Source of the DNA: Acidobacteriota bacterium
Lineage (GTDB): Bacteria; Acidobacteriota; Terriglobia; Terriglobales; Acidobacteriaceae
Reading direction: 5' to 3'
Assembly (NCBI GenBank): GCA_021818585.1
Contig: JAKATU010000035.1
Location: 62,001-126,000 of the forward strand
Length of the DNA stretch: 64,000 bases
The stretch's first letter is position 1. Every line of letters starts with the position of its first letter. The notes beneath the pieces are model-generated. The model saw only the letters and a list, made by a program, of their open reading frames with translations. It did no database searches and was not told where the DNA came from. A program made the translations under genes and the position numbers. Shown in pieces: positions 26,889-35,900 of the stretch.

Positions 26889-27557
26889 TCAAATTCTTTC
26901 AACCACTTCCTCAATCACCCCGCGCAGCGCCACCGCCGCCTTCTGGCTGTTCTGGCCCATCCGCGCCAGGTTCTTCCAGTAGCGTGGCCGCACCGCCACA
27001 TGCGCCAGAAAAGCAGGCATCCGCAACTGCCCCTTGGCCGAGATAAATCTGCTGAAATCCGGCAGAACATCCGACGACCCGTCGGAAATCCCCTTGCAGC
27101 ACAAAAACGCCACTCCGCGTTCCTGCGCCAGTCGCGCCACCGTCGCCGCCTCCATGTCCACCAGCACCGCGCGATGGTCTCCTGCCAGTTGCCGCTTTTC
27201 CTTCACTCCCGCCACATGGTCCAGCGTAACCAGCCTCAAACCCTGTTCCTGCCCGGTCAAAAACCGCTCACCCGTCTGCGGATCCACCACTTCCTTCACT
27301 TCAAAGGCCTCTGGAGGCTTCACCCCGCAGCTCAGCGCGCCCGCCCAGCCTACTGAGATCAGCGCATCCACCGGCCGAGCCGCAAAAATCCGCTCGCAGG
27401 CCCGTGCCGCCGCATCGCTACCCATTCCACCCGCCACGGCCACGCACTCATGCTCGGCCACAACACCGGTCCACATGCTTCCATCCAGCTTTTTCCATCT
27501 AGAAACCAGCGGCTTCAGCTCGCCCGGCATCGCCGCCACAATCCCAACCCGCTTCAT
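26889..27557 (-). CDS. hpnG: Hopanoid nucleosidase/phosphorylase HpnG
   Basis: Removes adenine from adenosylhopane to give a ribosylhopane intermediate. About 222 residues of the PNP/MTA-SAH nucleosidase fold: MKRVGIVAAMPGELKPLV at the start, SVGWAGAL in the middle, and the nucleoside-binding VDMEAATVARLA and CKGISDGSSD. I start at ATG 27557, which overlaps the hpnA stop as ATGA; the upstream extension MVPGAWVRSYD reads inside hpnA. hpnH and shc, needed for the preceding steps, are not in the window. Confidence 0.88.
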   Translation of the reverse strand: MKRVGIVAAMPGELKPLVSRWKKLDGSMWTGVVAEHECVAVAGGMGSDAAARACERIFAARPVDALISVGWAGALSCGVKPPEAFEVKEVVDPQTGERFLTGQEQGLRLVTLDHVAGVKEKRQLAGDHRAVLVDMEAATVARLAQERGVAFLCCKGISDGSSDVLPDFSRFISAKGQLRMPAFLAHVAVRPRYWKNLARMGQNSQKAAVALRGVIEEVVERI

Positions 27558-28555
27558 GTCGTAGGAGCGTACCCATGCTCCCGGAACCACGCAATCGCCT
27601 TCCGCAGCGCCTCGTACACTGGCACTACTTTAAATCCCAGCTCTCGCTCCGACTTGGCCGATGAGGCAAACATCTTCTTCTTGCCCATCTGCACCGCTTC
27701 CACCGTCGCCCGCGGTTCCCTGCCCAGCAACCGGCCCTGAATATTCTCATCGAAAAACGCAAACGTCATCGCCACCGCGTGCGGAACCTTCATCGTCGGC
27801 GAAGGCAGCTCCGTAATCGCAGACATCTTGTCCAGAATCTGCTTCAGCGTCAGGTTTTCCCCGCCCAGAATATATCGCTCGCCCACGCGTCCCACGCTCG
27901 GATCGAGCACCGTCACATGGGTCCGCGCCACCTCTGCCACGTCCACCAGGTTCAACCCCGTGTCCACATAAGCCGGAAACTTCCGGTTCAAAAAATCCAC
28001 CACAATCTGCCCCGTCGGCGTCGGTTTAATATCCGCTGAGCCAATCGGCGTCGTCGGGTTCAGAATGACCACCTGCTGCCCCGCCGTCGCGGCCTCCAGC
28101 GCCACCCGCTCGGCCATAAACTTTGACCGCTTATAGTGGCCCACCATATCCTCCAGGCTCACCGGCGTCGCCTCGTCCACAATCTTCCCATCCGTCCGGA
28201 ACCCCATCGTAGCCACGCTCGACGTATACACAAACCGCCCTACGCCTTCTTCGCGCGCCATCTTCAGCAGCGCCCGCGTGCCTTCCACGTTGGCCGCGTA
28301 CATCGCCTTAGGATCACGCACCCATAGTCGGTAATCCGCCGCCACGTGCATCACTGCATCGCAGCCGCGAATCGCCGTCCGCAATCCCTCCGGAGCAAGC
28401 AGATCGCCCACCACCGTCTCGCCGCTCACGTCTTTCAGGTTCGTCAGGTTGCTCGTCCTGCGCGTCAGGATGCGCATCTCCGCACCCTGCGCCGCCAGCT
28501 CTCGCGCCACGTGGCTACCTACAAATCCGGTAGCCCCCGTCACAAACACTTTCAC
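27554..28555 (-). CDS. hpnA: Hopanoid-associated sugar epimerase HpnA
   Basis: NAD-dependent epimerase/dehydratase family (extended SDR), 333 residues. Cofactor motif VTGATGFVGSHVARELA at the N-terminus, catalytic YKRSK (YxxxK) with TSSVAT as the upstream Ser, and NPTTPIGSADIKPTPTG, which is characteristic of HpnA. Its exact step in hopanoid side-chain formation is not settled in the literature I know. It ends overlapping hpnG and starts 2 bases after hemQ stops. Confidence 0.92.
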   Translation of the reverse strand: MKVFVTGATGFVGSHVARELAAQGAEMRILTRRTSNLTNLKDVSGETVVGDLLAPEGLRTAIRGCDAVMHVAADYRLWVRDPKAMYAANVEGTRALLKMAREEGVGRFVYTSSVATMGFRTDGKIVDEATPVSLEDMVGHYKRSKFMAERVALEAATAGQQVVILNPTTPIGSADIKPTPTGQIVVDFLNRKFPAYVDTGLNLVDVAEVARTHVTVLDPSVGRVGERYILGGENLTLKQILDKMSAITELPSPTMKVPHAVAMTFAFFDENIQGRLLGREPRATVEAVQMGKKKMFASSAKSERELGFKVVPVYEALRKAIAWFREHGYAPTT

Positions 28556-28557
28556 AG

Positions 28558-29424
28558 CTATGCGCCTTCCATCGCGAGCCAGTTCCCTAGCTCGGCCGCG
28601 GGCAGCCGCACGCCAATGTAAAACGGACCAAATTCCGCATACAGCGCGCTCGCCTCGTCAAAACGCATCTCGTAAATCAACTGCTTGAAGACCGTCGGCT
28701 CATCGGCAAACAGATCCACGCCCCACTCCCAGTCGTCAAACCCAATCGATCCGCTGATAATCTGCTTCACCTGCCCGGCATACCGCCGCCCGATCAGGCC
28801 GTGATCGTGCATCATCCGCTGCCGCTCCGCCATCGACTCCGTGTACCAGTTCACCGCTTCGCCACGCTTGCGGTCCATCGGATAAAAACAAAGATACTTC
28901 CCATCCGGAATCGCCGGAAACAGCCGCACCGCCATCGCCGAGGCCTGCCGCTCCACTACCTCGGCCAACCGCTGGTTCCAGACATCGCCGTGCGGCTCCA
29001 CACCCTCCGCCGCAAGCTGCGCGTACACCTTCGCAGACGACTCGTACAGCCCCAGCTCCACCACCGAAACATACGACTCCATCGGCTCCAGGTAGTCGCT
29101 CAGCCGCAGCCGCGCCATGTCCCGCTCCAGCTTCGCCAGCTCTTCCATCGTCTCGCGAAAGTGCACAAACATCACGTCGCCCTTGTGCCCCAGTTGCGCA
29201 AACATCGCGCTCTGATTCGGATGCCCCTGCGACTGCCCGGCCTCCATCACTGCAAAGGCAGCCTGCGCCTCGGCCACAATCTCTTTCCGCTCTGCTTCCT
29301 CCAGCCCGCGCCATGCCGGCCAGTCAAAACGAAACATCTGGTGCAGCAGCGCCGAACCATCCAACGTCAGCGGTGCAGGATGCATATCCGCCGCTATCTC
29401 TCTCTCTGCAATCATGCGCGTCAT
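28558..29424 (-). CDS. hemQ: Coproheme decarboxylase (chlorite-dismutase family)
   Basis: Last step of the coproporphyrin-dependent heme pathway: converts coproheme to heme b using peroxide. 288 residues; the family core is clear: FYPMDRKRGEAVNWYT (with the catalytic Tyr), a proximal His in MMHDHGLIGRRYAG, and SGSIGFDDWEWGVDLFADE near the C-terminus. An N-terminal 20-residue extension precedes the core. It sits 2 bases before hpnA and 82 after the acyl-CoA synthetase gene on the same strand, tying heme to the hopanoid transcript. Confidence 0.93.
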   Translation of the reverse strand: MTRMIAEREIAADMHPAPLTLDGSALLHQMFRFDWPAWRGLEEAERKEIVAEAQAAFAVMEAGQSQGHPNQSAMFAQLGHKGDVMFVHFRETMEELAKLERDMARLRLSDYLEPMESYVSVVELGLYESSAKVYAQLAAEGVEPHGDVWNQRLAEVVERQASAMAVRLFPAIPDGKYLCFYPMDRKRGEAVNWYTESMAERQRMMHDHGLIGRRYAGQVKQIISGSIGFDDWEWGVDLFADEPTVFKQLIYEMRFDEASALYAEFGPFYIGVRLPAAELGNWLAMEGA

Positions 29425-29506
29425 AAAGCCCCTCTGTCACTTCAAGTGTACCGGCAGCGCGCGCACCTCGGCGAACCTCCACCCGCGCTTTCACACAGAT
29501 GCAAAG

Positions 29507-31288
29507 TTAGCCGTGGGCGACTGCTTCGTCACGATACAGATCGGCAATTTCAGAGGAATATTTCTCGTTGATCACGCGCCGCTTCAGCTTCAGGCTCGGC
29601 GTCAGCTCCCCGGTCTCCAAAGCCCACTCATCGGCCACCAGCCGAAAGCGCTTGATCGTCTCATACCCCGCCAGCCCGTCGTTCACCTGGTCCACAATCC
29701 CCTGGTAGGCCGCCACCACCACCGGATGCGCCACCAGCTCCCGCCGCGACCCGGCCTTCACGCCCTGCTGCACCGCCCACGCCTCCAGCGCCGCAAAGTT
29801 GGGCGAAATCAGCGCCGCGGCAAACTTGTGCTTGTCCCCCACCAACGCCGCCTGCGCCACCAGCAAATGCCCCTTCAGCTTGCCCTCAATCGGCTGCGGA
29901 GCAATCATCTTACCCCCTGAAGTCTTCAGCAGCTCCTTTTTTCGGTCCGTCACATAAAGGAAGCCGTCCTCGTCCAGTCGCGAGATATCCCCTGTCTTCA
30001 ACCAGCCATCCTCAAACGCTTCCGCAGTCTCCTGTGGCTTCTGCCAATACCCCACAAACACGTTCGGACCCTTCACCAGCAGCTCGCCATCCTCAGCAAT
30101 CTTGCATTGCACATTCGGCAGCGGACGCCCCACCGAACCCATCCGGTAAGCCACCGGCGTATTCAACGCCAGCACAGGCGAGGTCTCCGTCAGCCCATAC
30201 CCCTCCAATATCCGGATCCCAACCGCACCAAACCAGCTCGCCGTATCTATCCCCAGCGGCGCGCCGCCCGAGATGAAAATCCGCACCCGTCCGCCAAACG
30301 CCTTGGCGATCTTCGAATAAATCAGCCGCTTCGCCAGCTTCCAGTCCCACGCCTGCGGAGTCTTCCCCGCGCTCGTCTCCTCCAGATGCCGCCGTCCAAC
30401 CGCCACTGCCCACCACAGCAGCTTTTTCTTCACCGGCGAGCCCGCCGACTTCTGCTCCACCGCCTGCCGCACCTTCTCATACACCCTCGGAACGCCCACA
30501 AACATCGTCGGCTTCACCTGCGTCATAGCCTGCGGCAAGGTGTCAAACTTCGGGCAATAGGCCACCGTCGCACCCTTCGCAAACAGCGCATAATCCAGAT
30601 GCCGCGCCGTGATGTGCGACAAAGGCAAAAACGAAATGCACGAGTCCTCCGGTCCCGCCGGAATCTCGGCCAGCGAATAATTCAAATTTGACGCAATGTT
30701 CCCATGCGTCAGCATCACGCCCTTCGGCTCGCCCGTCGTCCCCGACGTATAAATCAGCGTCGCCAGGTCAGCCGGCGCAACCGCCTCCGCGCCCCGGTCA
30801 AACTCCTCGTCCTTCTCACCCTCCGCCGCATATTGCAGCAGAGCAGCAAAGCTCACCGCATCCTCGGCAGGCCCGTCGTCCATCATCACAACCTGCTCCA
30901 TCGACGTCTGCGCCCTCACCGACTCCACCTTCTCAAGCTGCGCCCGCGTCGAAACAAAAACCACCTTCGCGCCCGAGTCCCGCAGCAGCACCGCCACATG
31001 GTCAGCAGGCAACGTCGGATAAATCGGCACATCTACAGCGCCCAGCGCCAGCGCGGCAAAATCCGCCACCGCCCACTCCCAGCGATTCTCCGCCAGCAGC
31101 GCCACCCGGTCGCCCTTGCGCACGCCCCACTGCCGCAGCGCACGCGCCACCGCAAGCACTTTGCGGTACACTTCCGCCCCGGAAACAGGCTGCCACGCAT
31201 CGTCCGCGCCCTGCACTAGCATCACCCGGTGATGCCCTCGCGTGGACACGGTAAAGAAAACATCGTTAATCGTCGTCAGGCTTAACAC
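29507..31288 (-). CDS. Long-chain acyl-CoA synthetase (FadD15-like)
   Basis: AMP-forming fatty-acid ligase of 593 residues. Adenylation signature YTSGTTGEPKGVMLTHGNIA, then ILEGYGLTETSPVLALNTP, the hinge TGDISRLDEDGFLYVTDRKK, and a C-terminal ELTPSLKLKRRVI that holds the catalytic Lys. Activates fatty acids for lipid synthesis or degradation. First gene of the run leading to hemQ and hpnA; the flippase gene ends 8 bases upstream on the same strand, so transcription may even read in from the polysaccharide locus. Confidence 0.9.
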   Translation of the reverse strand: MLSLTTINDVFFTVSTRGHHRVMLVQGADDAWQPVSGAEVYRKVLAVARALRQWGVRKGDRVALLAENRWEWAVADFAALALGAVDVPIYPTLPADHVAVLLRDSGAKVVFVSTRAQLEKVESVRAQTSMEQVVMMDDGPAEDAVSFAALLQYAAEGEKDEEFDRGAEAVAPADLATLIYTSGTTGEPKGVMLTHGNIASNLNYSLAEIPAGPEDSCISFLPLSHITARHLDYALFAKGATVAYCPKFDTLPQAMTQVKPTMFVGVPRVYEKVRQAVEQKSAGSPVKKKLLWWAVAVGRRHLEETSAGKTPQAWDWKLAKRLIYSKIAKAFGGRVRIFISGGAPLGIDTASWFGAVGIRILEGYGLTETSPVLALNTPVAYRMGSVGRPLPNVQCKIAEDGELLVKGPNVFVGYWQKPQETAEAFEDGWLKTGDISRLDEDGFLYVTDRKKELLKTSGGKMIAPQPIEGKLKGHLLVAQAALVGDKHKFAAALISPNFAALEAWAVQQGVKAGSRRELVAHPVVVAAYQGIVDQVNDGLAGYETIKRFRLVADEWALETGELTPSLKLKRRVINEKYSSEIADLYRDEAVAHG

Positions 31289-31295
31289 TGTGGAC

Positions 31296-32594
31296 TCACT
31301 CTACCCAACCCGGGCTGGCGCTGCCAATCCCTTTCGCCGCCTTCTCGTCATTCCTGCCTTCCGCTGGTCGCCTCCGCGCCCACATCCACCAGATTCCAGC
31401 GCTCATCAAAACCAGCGCCCCATCCGTGATCACGCTCGCCGCCGCGGCGCCCCGCCACTGCCACTTTGGAATCCACCACACGCACAGCCCCACATTCAGC
31501 CCCGCCGCAACCGCCTGCGCCGCCGTCCGCTTCCATTGCGACATCCGCGCCGTAATCGCCGTCCCCCACGTGTAATGCAGCAGCCGCAGCATCGGAATGA
31601 CGCACAGCCACCGCAGCGCCGTCACCGCCGCCGCAAAAGATTGCCCCAGCACCAACGGCAACAGCCCCGCCAGCAAAAACAACCCCGCGCAAATCGCCGC
31701 CGTCACCGGCAACGCCCGCAGCAACACCCGCCGCATCAGCAACCGCGTCCCATCCACCCCATCCGCGCGAAAAAACCTCGGTGTAGCCGCCGCAAACAGG
31801 CTGTAGACCGGCATCGTCACCACATCCACCACCCGGTACGCCGCACCATAAATCCCCGCCGAATCCAGCAGCCCCGCGCCCGCCAGCAGCGACTTGTCCA
31901 CGTCGTTATAAATCGAAATCGACGAATTCGAAAACGCAAAACTCAGCCCATCCACCAGCTCACGCCGGCGCAACCGCCGCCACTCCGGCCATCCCAGCCG
32001 CACCGTTACCGCAACCGCCGCCACCACCGACGCCAATGCCGTCGCCACCCAGTACATTCTCACCCACTCAGCCGCCGTGGCCGGCATCAGCCCAGCATGC
32101 ACCCGCCAGAAAAACACCCCCGCCACAGCCACCCGCAGCCCGCTCATCGTCACTGGCAGCGCCGCCGCCCAATGCATCTGCCCCATCGCCTGAAACACCC
32201 GAATCGCCACCTGCAGCAGCCGCCCAAACAGCCCGTCCGAAATCACCACATAAGGCAGCAGCAGCCACAAACTTCGCCCCAGCCACGCATGCCCCGCCGT
32301 CGCCGCCAGCAGCAGCAAAACCACGGCCCCACCCGCCGTCACCTGCAGCGCCCGGCCCCAACTCGCGCCGAAACGCCCGCCATCCCGGCTTACATCCCGC
32401 AGCAGCGTCATCTCCATCCCCAGCCCGCTCAACTGGCTGGCAATCCCCACCATCGCCACCACCCCGATAAACGCGCCGTATTGCGCGCTCCCCAGCGACT
32501 GCCCAATCAGCACAAAATACACCGCCTGCAGCAGCGCCCCAAAGCCCTGCCCGGCCATCATCCAAAGTGACTCCCGCTTGAGCGACTCACCCAT
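31296..32594 (-). CDS. Polysaccharide flippase (MOP/Wzx family)
   Basis: Inner-membrane protein with about 12 hydrophobic spans, expected to flip lipid-linked sugar repeat units. The chosen start MGESLKRESLWMMAGQGFG (32594) leads straight into span 1; the frame is open to 32711 but the extra residues lie inside the upstream glycosyltransferase gene. FSNSSISIYNDVDKSLLAG resembles the charged motif after span 6 of MOP-family flippases. Its start overlaps the end of the GT4 gene by 8 bases. Confidence 0.85.
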   Translation of the reverse strand: MGESLKRESLWMMAGQGFGALLQAVYFVLIGQSLGSAQYGAFIGVVAMVGIASQLSGLGMEMTLLRDVSRDGGRFGASWGRALQVTAGGAVVLLLLAATAGHAWLGRSLWLLLPYVVISDGLFGRLLQVAIRVFQAMGQMHWAAALPVTMSGLRVAVAGVFFWRVHAGLMPATAAEWVRMYWVATALASVVAAVAVTVRLGWPEWRRLRRRELVDGLSFAFSNSSISIYNDVDKSLLAGAGLLDSAGIYGAAYRVVDVVTMPVYSLFAAATPRFFRADGVDGTRLLMRRVLLRALPVTAAICAGLFLLAGLLPLVLGQSFAAAVTALRWLCVIPMLRLLHYTWGTAITARMSQWKRTAAQAVAAGLNVGLCVWWIPKWQWRGAAAASVITDGALVLMSAGIWWMWARRRPAEGRNDEKAAKGIGSASPGWVE

Positions 32595-33714
32595 CCCGGC
32601 CACCCACTTCGTCGTAAATCCGCTCCAGCCTTTCCGTCTGCCGCACAATATCGAATCGCTCCTCCACCGTCCGTCGACCCCGCGCGCCCATCCCCCGCGC
32701 CAGTTCCTCATCCCGCAGCAGGCAAATCAACTTCCCCGCAAGCCCCTCCGCATCGCCCTGCACCGTCAAAAATCCCGTCTCGCCAGCCACCACAGCTTCT
32801 TCCGCGCCCGTCCCGTCGCAAGCCACCACCGCAAGTCCCCGCTCCATCGCTTCCAGCACCACCGTCGGCAAACCCTCCGTATCCCCATCCATCGCCCGCA
32901 CGCTCGGAGCCGCCAGCACAGCCGCCCGCTCCATCCAATCGAGAACCTCAGTCTGCGTTTGCGACATGGCAAACCCAAACCGCTGTAGATGCATCCTCGC
33001 CCAACCCTCGAGATCTCCGCGCAGCGGCCCATCCCCAATCACAACCAGCCTCGCCGCGGGAACCTCCTGCTCTACCGCCTTCCACGCCTCCAGCAGCACC
33101 CGGCAACCCTTCTTTTCCACCAGTCTGCCCACAAACAGCACCAACGGCTCCCGCCCGCCGCGCAAACAAACCTCCCGAACCGTAACGCCCGTCACATGCA
33201 CCCGCAACTTCTCTTCCGGAAACCCGCGCTCCACCGCCACCCGCCGCAAATGCTCTGAGACGCACACAAATCCCGCCGCCTCCCGCCACAAATCCGCCCG
33301 CCTGCGTATAAACATCCGCCCCGCCGCCGACCGCTGATGCGCCGCATCGCTCAGCCCCACGTCATACCCATGCAGAGTCACTACAAACGGCACGCCCAGC
33401 CGCCGCAGCACAGGCAAAAAAGCACATGCATCGGTCGAAAAATGCACATGCGCCACATCCGCCCGCCAATCTCGCAACGCCCGCTCAAACTCCGCCGCAA
33501 ATCCCGCCCTCAAATACGCCAGCCGAGCCGCTTTCCCAATCCATCCCCCGCGCTCGTCAAAAACCGACACCACACCCGGAATATCCAGCCCATTCCGCAT
33601 GCGCTTCAGTCCCGCAAATCCCGCCTCATACCGCCGCAGAGCCGCAGCCTGCGCCGCCACAAATGTCTCCGATCGTGGAAGCAGTTCAGCCCGCAGCAGC
33701 AGCACTCTCGGCAC
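32587..33714 (-). CDS. GT4-family glycosyltransferase
   Basis: GT-B sugar transferase, about 375 residues. The C-terminal domain shows LFVGRLVEKKGCRVLLEAWK and the donor-binding EGLPTVVLEAMERGLAVVA (E-x7-E), with VCVSEHLRRVAVERG earlier. I start at the GTG at 33714 (VPRVLLLRAELLPRSETF), a natural GT-B first strand; the frame is open to 33771 with an Arg-rich tail that overlaps the ligase gene. Transfers a sugar to the growing repeat unit; donor unknown. Confidence 0.88.
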   Translation of the reverse strand: MPRVLLLRAELLPRSETFVAAQAAALRRYEAGFAGLKRMRNGLDIPGVVSVFDERGGWIGKAARLAYLRAGFAAEFERALRDWRADVAHVHFSTDACAFLPVLRRLGVPFVVTLHGYDVGLSDAAHQRSAAGRMFIRRRADLWREAAGFVCVSEHLRRVAVERGFPEEKLRVHVTGVTVREVCLRGGREPLVLFVGRLVEKKGCRVLLEAWKAVEQEVPAARLVVIGDGPLRGDLEGWARMHLQRFGFAMSQTQTEVLDWMERAAVLAAPSVRAMDGDTEGLPTVVLEAMERGLAVVACDGTGAEEAVVAGETGFLTVQGDAEGLAGKLICLLRDEELARGMGARGRRTVEERFDIVRQTERLERIYDEVGGRDG

Positions 33715-35002
33715 AAGCCAACGCCGCCTCCGCCGGCACCAATGCCCGAACCCAAACCCCTCGCAGCCCAACCGTAGCCATCACAAACAGCATCCAGAAA
33801 AGCCCGTTCGGAACCAGCACCGTATTCTCATCCAGCCCATACAGCCCCACAATCACCAGCAAACAAAGCGGCCAAAGCAACTCCGCCATCTGTCCCCGCT
33901 CCATCCGCCGCCACACCCGCAGCCACGCCTGCCCATACGCCGTCGCAAACAATCCCAGCCCCACCAAACCCGTATGCAGCCACAAATCCAGGTATCCGTT
34001 ATGCGCATGGAACACCAGAAAATGCACCGCTGCAGACACCTGATACGAAGGCCCCGTCCATCCCCGCCAGAACGCCTCATAGCCCCACCCCAGCCACGGC
34101 CGCTGCATCACAAACGGCCACACCGCATGCCAAATCTCAACCCGGCCTGACAGCGTCGCATTCCGCCCCATCGCCTCTACCAGCGCATCACGAAACACAA
34201 TCACCAGCACGCCCGCCGTCACAGAAATCAGCGCCATCAACCCCAGCACCGCCCCGCGAATCCGCCTCGCGCTTCGTTGCAGCAGAAAAAACATCCCCGC
34301 TCCCGCCAGCAGCACCGCCTCCAGGGCCCACGCCCCACGCGAACCGCTCTCGACCAGCACTACCACAAACAGCGCCCCGCTCGCCCACTTCTTCCATCCC
34401 CATCGACGAACCGCCAGCAGCACCGCCGTCGCCAGCACCATCACGCGTCCGCACGCATTCTTCTGCGTAAACACGCCCTTCCAGTCCGCATGGTGCCCGG
34501 CAGACAAATCCAGCCCATACGACGGCATCCAATAAGAAACCACTACAGTTCCAATTGCCAGCAGCACCATTGCACACCAGAAGATTCGCAATTGCCGCTC
34601 CACCGGAAACCGTACCGTCAGGTACACCCCAAACAGAGCCGCCAGCACAAACTCAGGAGCCCGCCGCGCCGTCAGCAGCGGGTCCACTGACCACAGCGTC
34701 GAACACAGCACCCAGCCCGCCAGCACCAGCGCCAGCGTCGCTGCCGGCAGCGCGCGCTCCAGCAGCCTCCACCGCCGCACGCACATCACCGCAATCGCCC
34801 CGTAGATCAGAGCCTGCGACGCAATTCCGCCCACCCTCATCAATGCCGTCGGCTGCGCCAGATTCGTCGCCAGCGCCACATTCGGAGCGATCCCCACAAT
34901 CGCCCCCTGCACCGCCAGAAACATAATCACAAGGACGCAAACCACCTCATCCGGCCGGAACCGGAATCTCTCACCCCAGGCACCGCTCTTACGGATGCGC
35001 AT
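33686..35002 (-). CDS. O-antigen ligase/polymerase-like membrane protein
   Basis: A 438-residue protein with about ten hydrophobic spans and a large periplasmic loop (PWLGWGYEAFWRGW ... VHFLVFHAHNGYLDL). The HAHNGYLDLWLHTGLVGL stretch is the conserved His-containing loop of the Wzy/WaaL (PF04932) family, which polymerises repeat units or joins them to lipid A core. Ligase or polymerase cannot be separated by sequence alone. It overlaps the export protein gene upstream by 14 bases. Confidence 0.85.
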   Translation of the reverse strand: MRIRKSGAWGERFRFRPDEVVCVLVIMFLAVQGAIVGIAPNVALATNLAQPTALMRVGGIASQALIYGAIAVMCVRRWRLLERALPAATLALVLAGWVLCSTLWSVDPLLTARRAPEFVLAALFGVYLTVRFPVERQLRIFWCAMVLLAIGTVVVSYWMPSYGLDLSAGHHADWKGVFTQKNACGRVMVLATAVLLAVRRWGWKKWASGALFVVVLVESGSRGAWALEAVLLAGAGMFFLLQRSARRIRGAVLGLMALISVTAGVLVIVFRDALVEAMGRNATLSGRVEIWHAVWPFVMQRPWLGWGYEAFWRGWTGPSYQVSAAVHFLVFHAHNGYLDLWLHTGLVGLGLFATAYGQAWLRVWRRMERGQMAELLWPLCLLVIVGLYGLDENTVLVPNGLFWMLFVMATVGLRGVWVRALVPAEAALACAESAAAAG

Positions 35003-35900
35003 AGATCAGCGCCGAACTCGCTGAAGCAATGATCCCCGAACCACCAAGCAACAGATTCCGCCGCGCGCTGAACGGGACATAGAGGATATCGTCCTTCTGC
35101 AACTCCTCGTCCCTGACCTTGGCGCGTTCCATCGCCAGCAGCGGAACCCGCTCCTCCGTATACCCATCCGGTCCCTTGCGCAGCAGCCGCGCACGGTTCT
35201 GCGCCGCCGTCTTGTTCGCGCCCGCCGCCAGCGCCACCGCCTGCAACACCGTCAAATGCGAGTTGTCCTGCATCACATAACCGCCCGGCCGTCCCACATC
35301 CCCCAGCACATAAACAATCCCGGCCTTCGGCACTAATATCCGGTCTCCCGGATACACACTCACATCCGCCTTCAAATCCGCCTGCGCATTATTCGGCAAA
35401 TACACTTGTATCTGCTCACCCCACACGCCTCCGCGCTCTATCGTGATATGCCGGTCCGCATCCGCCGTCAGCCCGCCTGCCATCGCCAGCACATCCAGCA
35501 AACTCCGTGGCGTAGTAATCGTCACCGTACCCGGGCGTCGCACTTGGCCCAGGATTGCAACTGTCTGAGTTGCAAATTGTAAAATCGTAACTGTCACTTG
35601 TGGCTGTTTCAAAAACTGCCCACTCTGGTAAGCCTTCTCAATCACCCCATCGGCCCTCGGCGTCGAATCGCCGCCCACCATGATCCTCCCGATCAGCGGC
35701 AGCACAATCTCACCCGAATCCATCACCCTCACCTGCTGCGTCAGCTCTGGCTCCCGCAGCACAGAAACCTGCAACAAATCCCCAGGCCCAATCACCACGC
35801 TCTCCGGTGGAGAAACCGGAATGCGCACCGCACCCGCCGCAGACAATACTGCCGCCAACAACCCCGCAAAAACCACCAGACTCCTAAGACGCCCTCGCAT
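34989..35900 (-). CDS. Polysaccharide export protein (Wza/BexD type)
   Basis: Outer-membrane/periplasmic export protein of 303 residues. An N-terminal hydrophobic segment (LVVFAGLLAAVLSAAGA) looks like a signal peptide without a lipobox Cys. The poly-export domain starts VIGPGDLLQVSVLREPELTQ, followed by SLBB repeats with ILGQVRRPGTVTI and VLGDVGRPGGYVMQDN. It overlaps the Wzc-like gene by 17 bases, the usual Wza-Wzc partnership. Confidence 0.9.
   Translation of the reverse strand: MRGRLRSLVVFAGLLAAVLSAAGAVRIPVSPPESVVIGPGDLLQVSVLREPELTQQVRVMDSGEIVLPLIGRIMVGGDSTPRADGVIEKAYQSGQFLKQPQVTVTILQFATQTVAILGQVRRPGTVTITTPRSLLDVLAMAGGLTADADRHITIERGGVWGEQIQVYLPNNAQADLKADVSVYPGDRILVPKAGIVYVLGDVGRPGGYVMQDNSHLTVLQAVALAAGANKTAAQNRARLLRKGPDGYTEERVPLLAMERAKVRDEELQKDDILYVPFSARRNLLLGGSGIIASASSALIYAHP

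Noticed and set aside
31242..32570. Plus-strand frame of 442 codons rich in His/Arg/Pro over the flippase
   Set aside because: His/Arg/Pro-rich shadow of a Leu/Ala/Gly-rich membrane protein gene; no domain.
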